Source of the DNA: Promethearchaeota archaeon
GTDB lineage: Archaea > Asgardarchaeota > Lokiarchaeia > Sigyniarchaeales > SOKP01
NCBI GenBank assembly: GCA_004524385.1
Contig: SDNM01000006.1
Span: forward strand, 1 to 14,311
Direction: 5' to 3'
Length of the DNA stretch: 14,311 bases
The stretch's first letter is position 1; every line of letters starts with the position of its first letter. This document shows, one piece after another, positions 12,628 to 14,311 of this stretch. Under the pieces are notes generated by a model. It searched no databases. It had not been told where the DNA came from and worked only from the letters and a program-made list of their open reading frames with translations. The translations under genes were made by a program, and so were the position numbers.

Positions 12628-14133
12628 TTACTTAGTTGCCTCAGGTATTAAAATTACAAATTTACATCCTTTCGAATAATCTCCTTTTATCCTATCTTCA
12701 ATCCATATCTTCCCCTCAAAGAGATCAATAATTTTTTTTACAAGCGACAATCCTAACCCCATTCCGAATAAGCTCCTATCAAAGCGGATTTCTTTTTCAA
12801 ATAATTCCTTTTTTCTATTATCATCTATTCCTTTTCCATTATCCATTAATTCAATTTTTAAGTAATTTTTGTTTTTTAAGGATTCCCTTGATATTTTTGC
12901 AATGATCTCTAATGGTCTATTTTCATTATGCTTTACTGCATTCATTAAAATATTCTCAAACACTTCTCCTATAAGATCATTTGCATACGCATAGAAATGG
13001 TTCTCCATATATTCTATTTTAATATTTAAATCTCGTTCTTGAAAAGCGTTTTCAACATGTTTTATCGTTTCCTTTAAAATATGACTAATTTCAATGGGTA
13101 AAAATGTTTTTTCTAATTCTTCCATTTCAGAAAACTTAATTACATTTGAAACTAAATTTGCCCCATCTATAAGTTGGTTCTCAATTAATTTAATTTTTTT
13201 ATTAAGATCTTCATATTTTTCAGAAGATTTAATCAACTTTCGACAACTCCCCACTCCAAATAAGATAACCTGTAAAAGATTATTAATATCGTGAGCAATC
13301 AGGTCTTTAAGAAAATTAGCTTGATTATAGGCTTCTTCAAATTTATTCCTTGATATATTTAATTTTCTGAATAAAAGTTCCACTGGATTTTTAAGACCAA
13401 TCTGAATCATGGCTTTATAGAGGAAATAAAATGCAATGATTTTAATAACATGACCAATTAAGTTTGGGAGTTCATACGCGCTTAAATATAGGGTAAAAGA
13501 GAATTCTGAAATGATTAAAGCCACTAAAAAAGCGATAATCAAATAATAAATGTTTCTACTAAATTCCGCTCTCGTTCTATGAATTAAAATAATCGCAACG
13601 ATTAAAATCAAGATGATAATATATTCGCTTATAATTTTAAATGGTGTCAACCCAGATCCTTCAATAAATGTATCGGGAAATAATCCTATAAATATTATAA
13701 TTATGAAAATACCAGAGATAATACTATAAATCACCAACAAAATGCTCGGTTTCACTTTTCTATTAATTGACCAAATCCCAAGTAAGATTGAAAATGCTTG
13801 CATGAATCTGGCAACAATCCATAATTGAGATGCAAGATTGGTATCTCCCCCATAAATTATCCCCATTCCTGGATAAGCTAAGGTATGGATAAAATCAATC
13901 ATCGCAATAAAAAATGAGGATATCCCGAGTACTAAAAAAAATGAACTATCAATCTCCTTTCTCATCGTCCAGGCAATCACAAATATTACAGAAGCTATCA
14001 CAATACTATAAAGCTCTGCAATAGTATGAAAAAGTAGATAATTGTAAAGCCTTGTTAAAATTACTCCAATTAAAATTAAACTAAAAAGACCACTCTCTAA
14101 AAAAGCCTTCTTAACAATAATTAATTTTCTCAT
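12628..14133 (-). CDS. MASE3-domain sensor histidine kinase
   Basis: The N-terminal ~250 residues form about eight membrane helices containing DFIHTLAYPGMGI and QLWIVARFMQAFSILLG, the hallmark of the MASE3 membrane sensor domain. A short linker helix (about 255-280) leads to the kinase core (numbering from the upstream TTG; subtract 6 for the ATG). The H-box is LIAHDINNLLQ with phospho-acceptor His287. The N-box is VFENILMNAVKHN (Asn400, Asn404). G1 is DNGKGI at 437-442 and G2 is GMGLGL at 463-468. All catalytic elements are intact. There is no PAS domain between sensor and kinase and no receiver domain. I chose ATG 14133 over the TTG at 14151, because ATG is preferred and little is lost. No response regulator is in the window, so the partner is elsewhere. 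MASE3 ligands are poorly known. Confidence 0.93.
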   Translation of the reverse strand: MRKLIIVKKAFLESGLFSLILIGVILTRLYNYLLFHTIAELYSIVIASVIFVIAWTMRKEIDSSFFLVLGISSFFIAMIDFIHTLAYPGMGIIYGGDTNLASQLWIVARFMQAFSILLGIWSINRKVKPSILLVIYSIISGIFIIIIFIGLFPDTFIEGSGLTPFKIISEYIIILILIVAIILIHRTRAEFSRNIYYLIIAFLVALIISEFSFTLYLSAYELPNLIGHVIKIIAFYFLYKAMIQIGLKNPVELLFRKLNISRNKFEEAYNQANFLKDLIAHDINNLLQVILFGVGSCRKLIKSSEKYEDLNKKIKLIENQLIDGANLVSNVIKFSEMEELEKTFLPIEISHILKETIKHVENAFQERDLNIKIEYMENHFYAYANDLIGEVFENILMNAVKHNENRPLEIIAKISRESLKNKNYLKIELMDNGKGIDDNRKKELFEKEIRFDRSLFGMGLGLSLVKKIIDLFEGKIWIEDRIKGDYSKGCKFVILIPEATK

Positions 14134-14311
14134 GGAATCAAGCCTTAACAATTAAGAGAAGGATTTATGATAATTTTTGTATTTGTTAAATATAACCAAT
14201 ATAATTAAAATAAATATATATACATACTTGTATAAGATTATATAAAATATTTACCATCCCCACCTGCTATCAATTATAATTATTCTATTTTTCGCTACCC
14301 TCCTTTCCCTT

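Noticed and set aside
14251..14311. Minus-strand frame running in from the right edge and ending IIIIDSRWGW then TAA
   Set aside because: Only 19 codons are visible; an open frame of this length is expected by chance.

Overview
The window looks like part of an Asgard archaeal genome, most likely Lokiarchaeia-like. It is AT-rich and carries three close paralogues of a eukaryote-like Ras/Rab-type small GTPase. It also has an archaeal VapB-like antitoxin, MNT/HEPN pairs, a MASE3 histidine kinase, and short leaders behind TATA-like boxes. This assignment is inferred from gene content; there is no rRNA or other phylogenetic marker here, and I saw no tRNA, rRNA, CRISPR array or IS element.

Layout. 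1-737: the end of an MNT nucleotidyltransferase antitoxin followed by its HEPN (HepT-like) toxin. 871-1422: a coiled-coil protein with a C-terminal zinc ribbon. 1526-2080 and 2303-2857: two small GTPases produced by a gap-free tandem duplication (about 737 bp, offset 777 bp), converging on an unrecognised minus-strand gene (2922-3626). The duplication trapped a copy of that gene's last ~20 codons between the GTPases. 3820-5079: a protein with two left-handed beta-helix acyltransferase domains. 5131-5547: a small membrane protein that is itself an internal duplication. 5672-6118: a possible gamma-glutamylcyclotransferase-like protein. 6242-6616: a four-helix membrane protein with several histidines. 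7394-8584 then 6644-7378 (minus strand): an apparent operon of a membrane-anchored M28 metallopeptidase and a creatininase-family hydrolase.

8776-11054 is a toxin-antitoxin-rich stretch. It holds an MNT gene with a HEPN partner broken by one in-frame TAA, a PIN-like C-terminal fragment, an intact HEPN-MNT pair in reversed gene order, and an orphan VapB-like antitoxin. 11145-11341 is gene debris, including a clear ~78-bp copy of the 3' end of the 5672-6118 gene. 11447-12001 is the third GTPase, with the same conserved 55-bp upstream region as the other two. 12133-12474 is a thioredoxin-fold gene that also has one in-frame TAA. 12628-14133 is a MASE3 sensor histidine kinase.

The strongest non-routine signal is the GTPase family. 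Three genes carry the same gap-free promoter/leader at identical spacing from the ATG, and trapped 3' ends of minus-strand genes lie just upstream of copies 2 and 3, recording how the family expanded. The second theme is decay in toxin-antitoxin loci: one HEPN broken, one PIN fragment and one orphan VapB beside intact modules.
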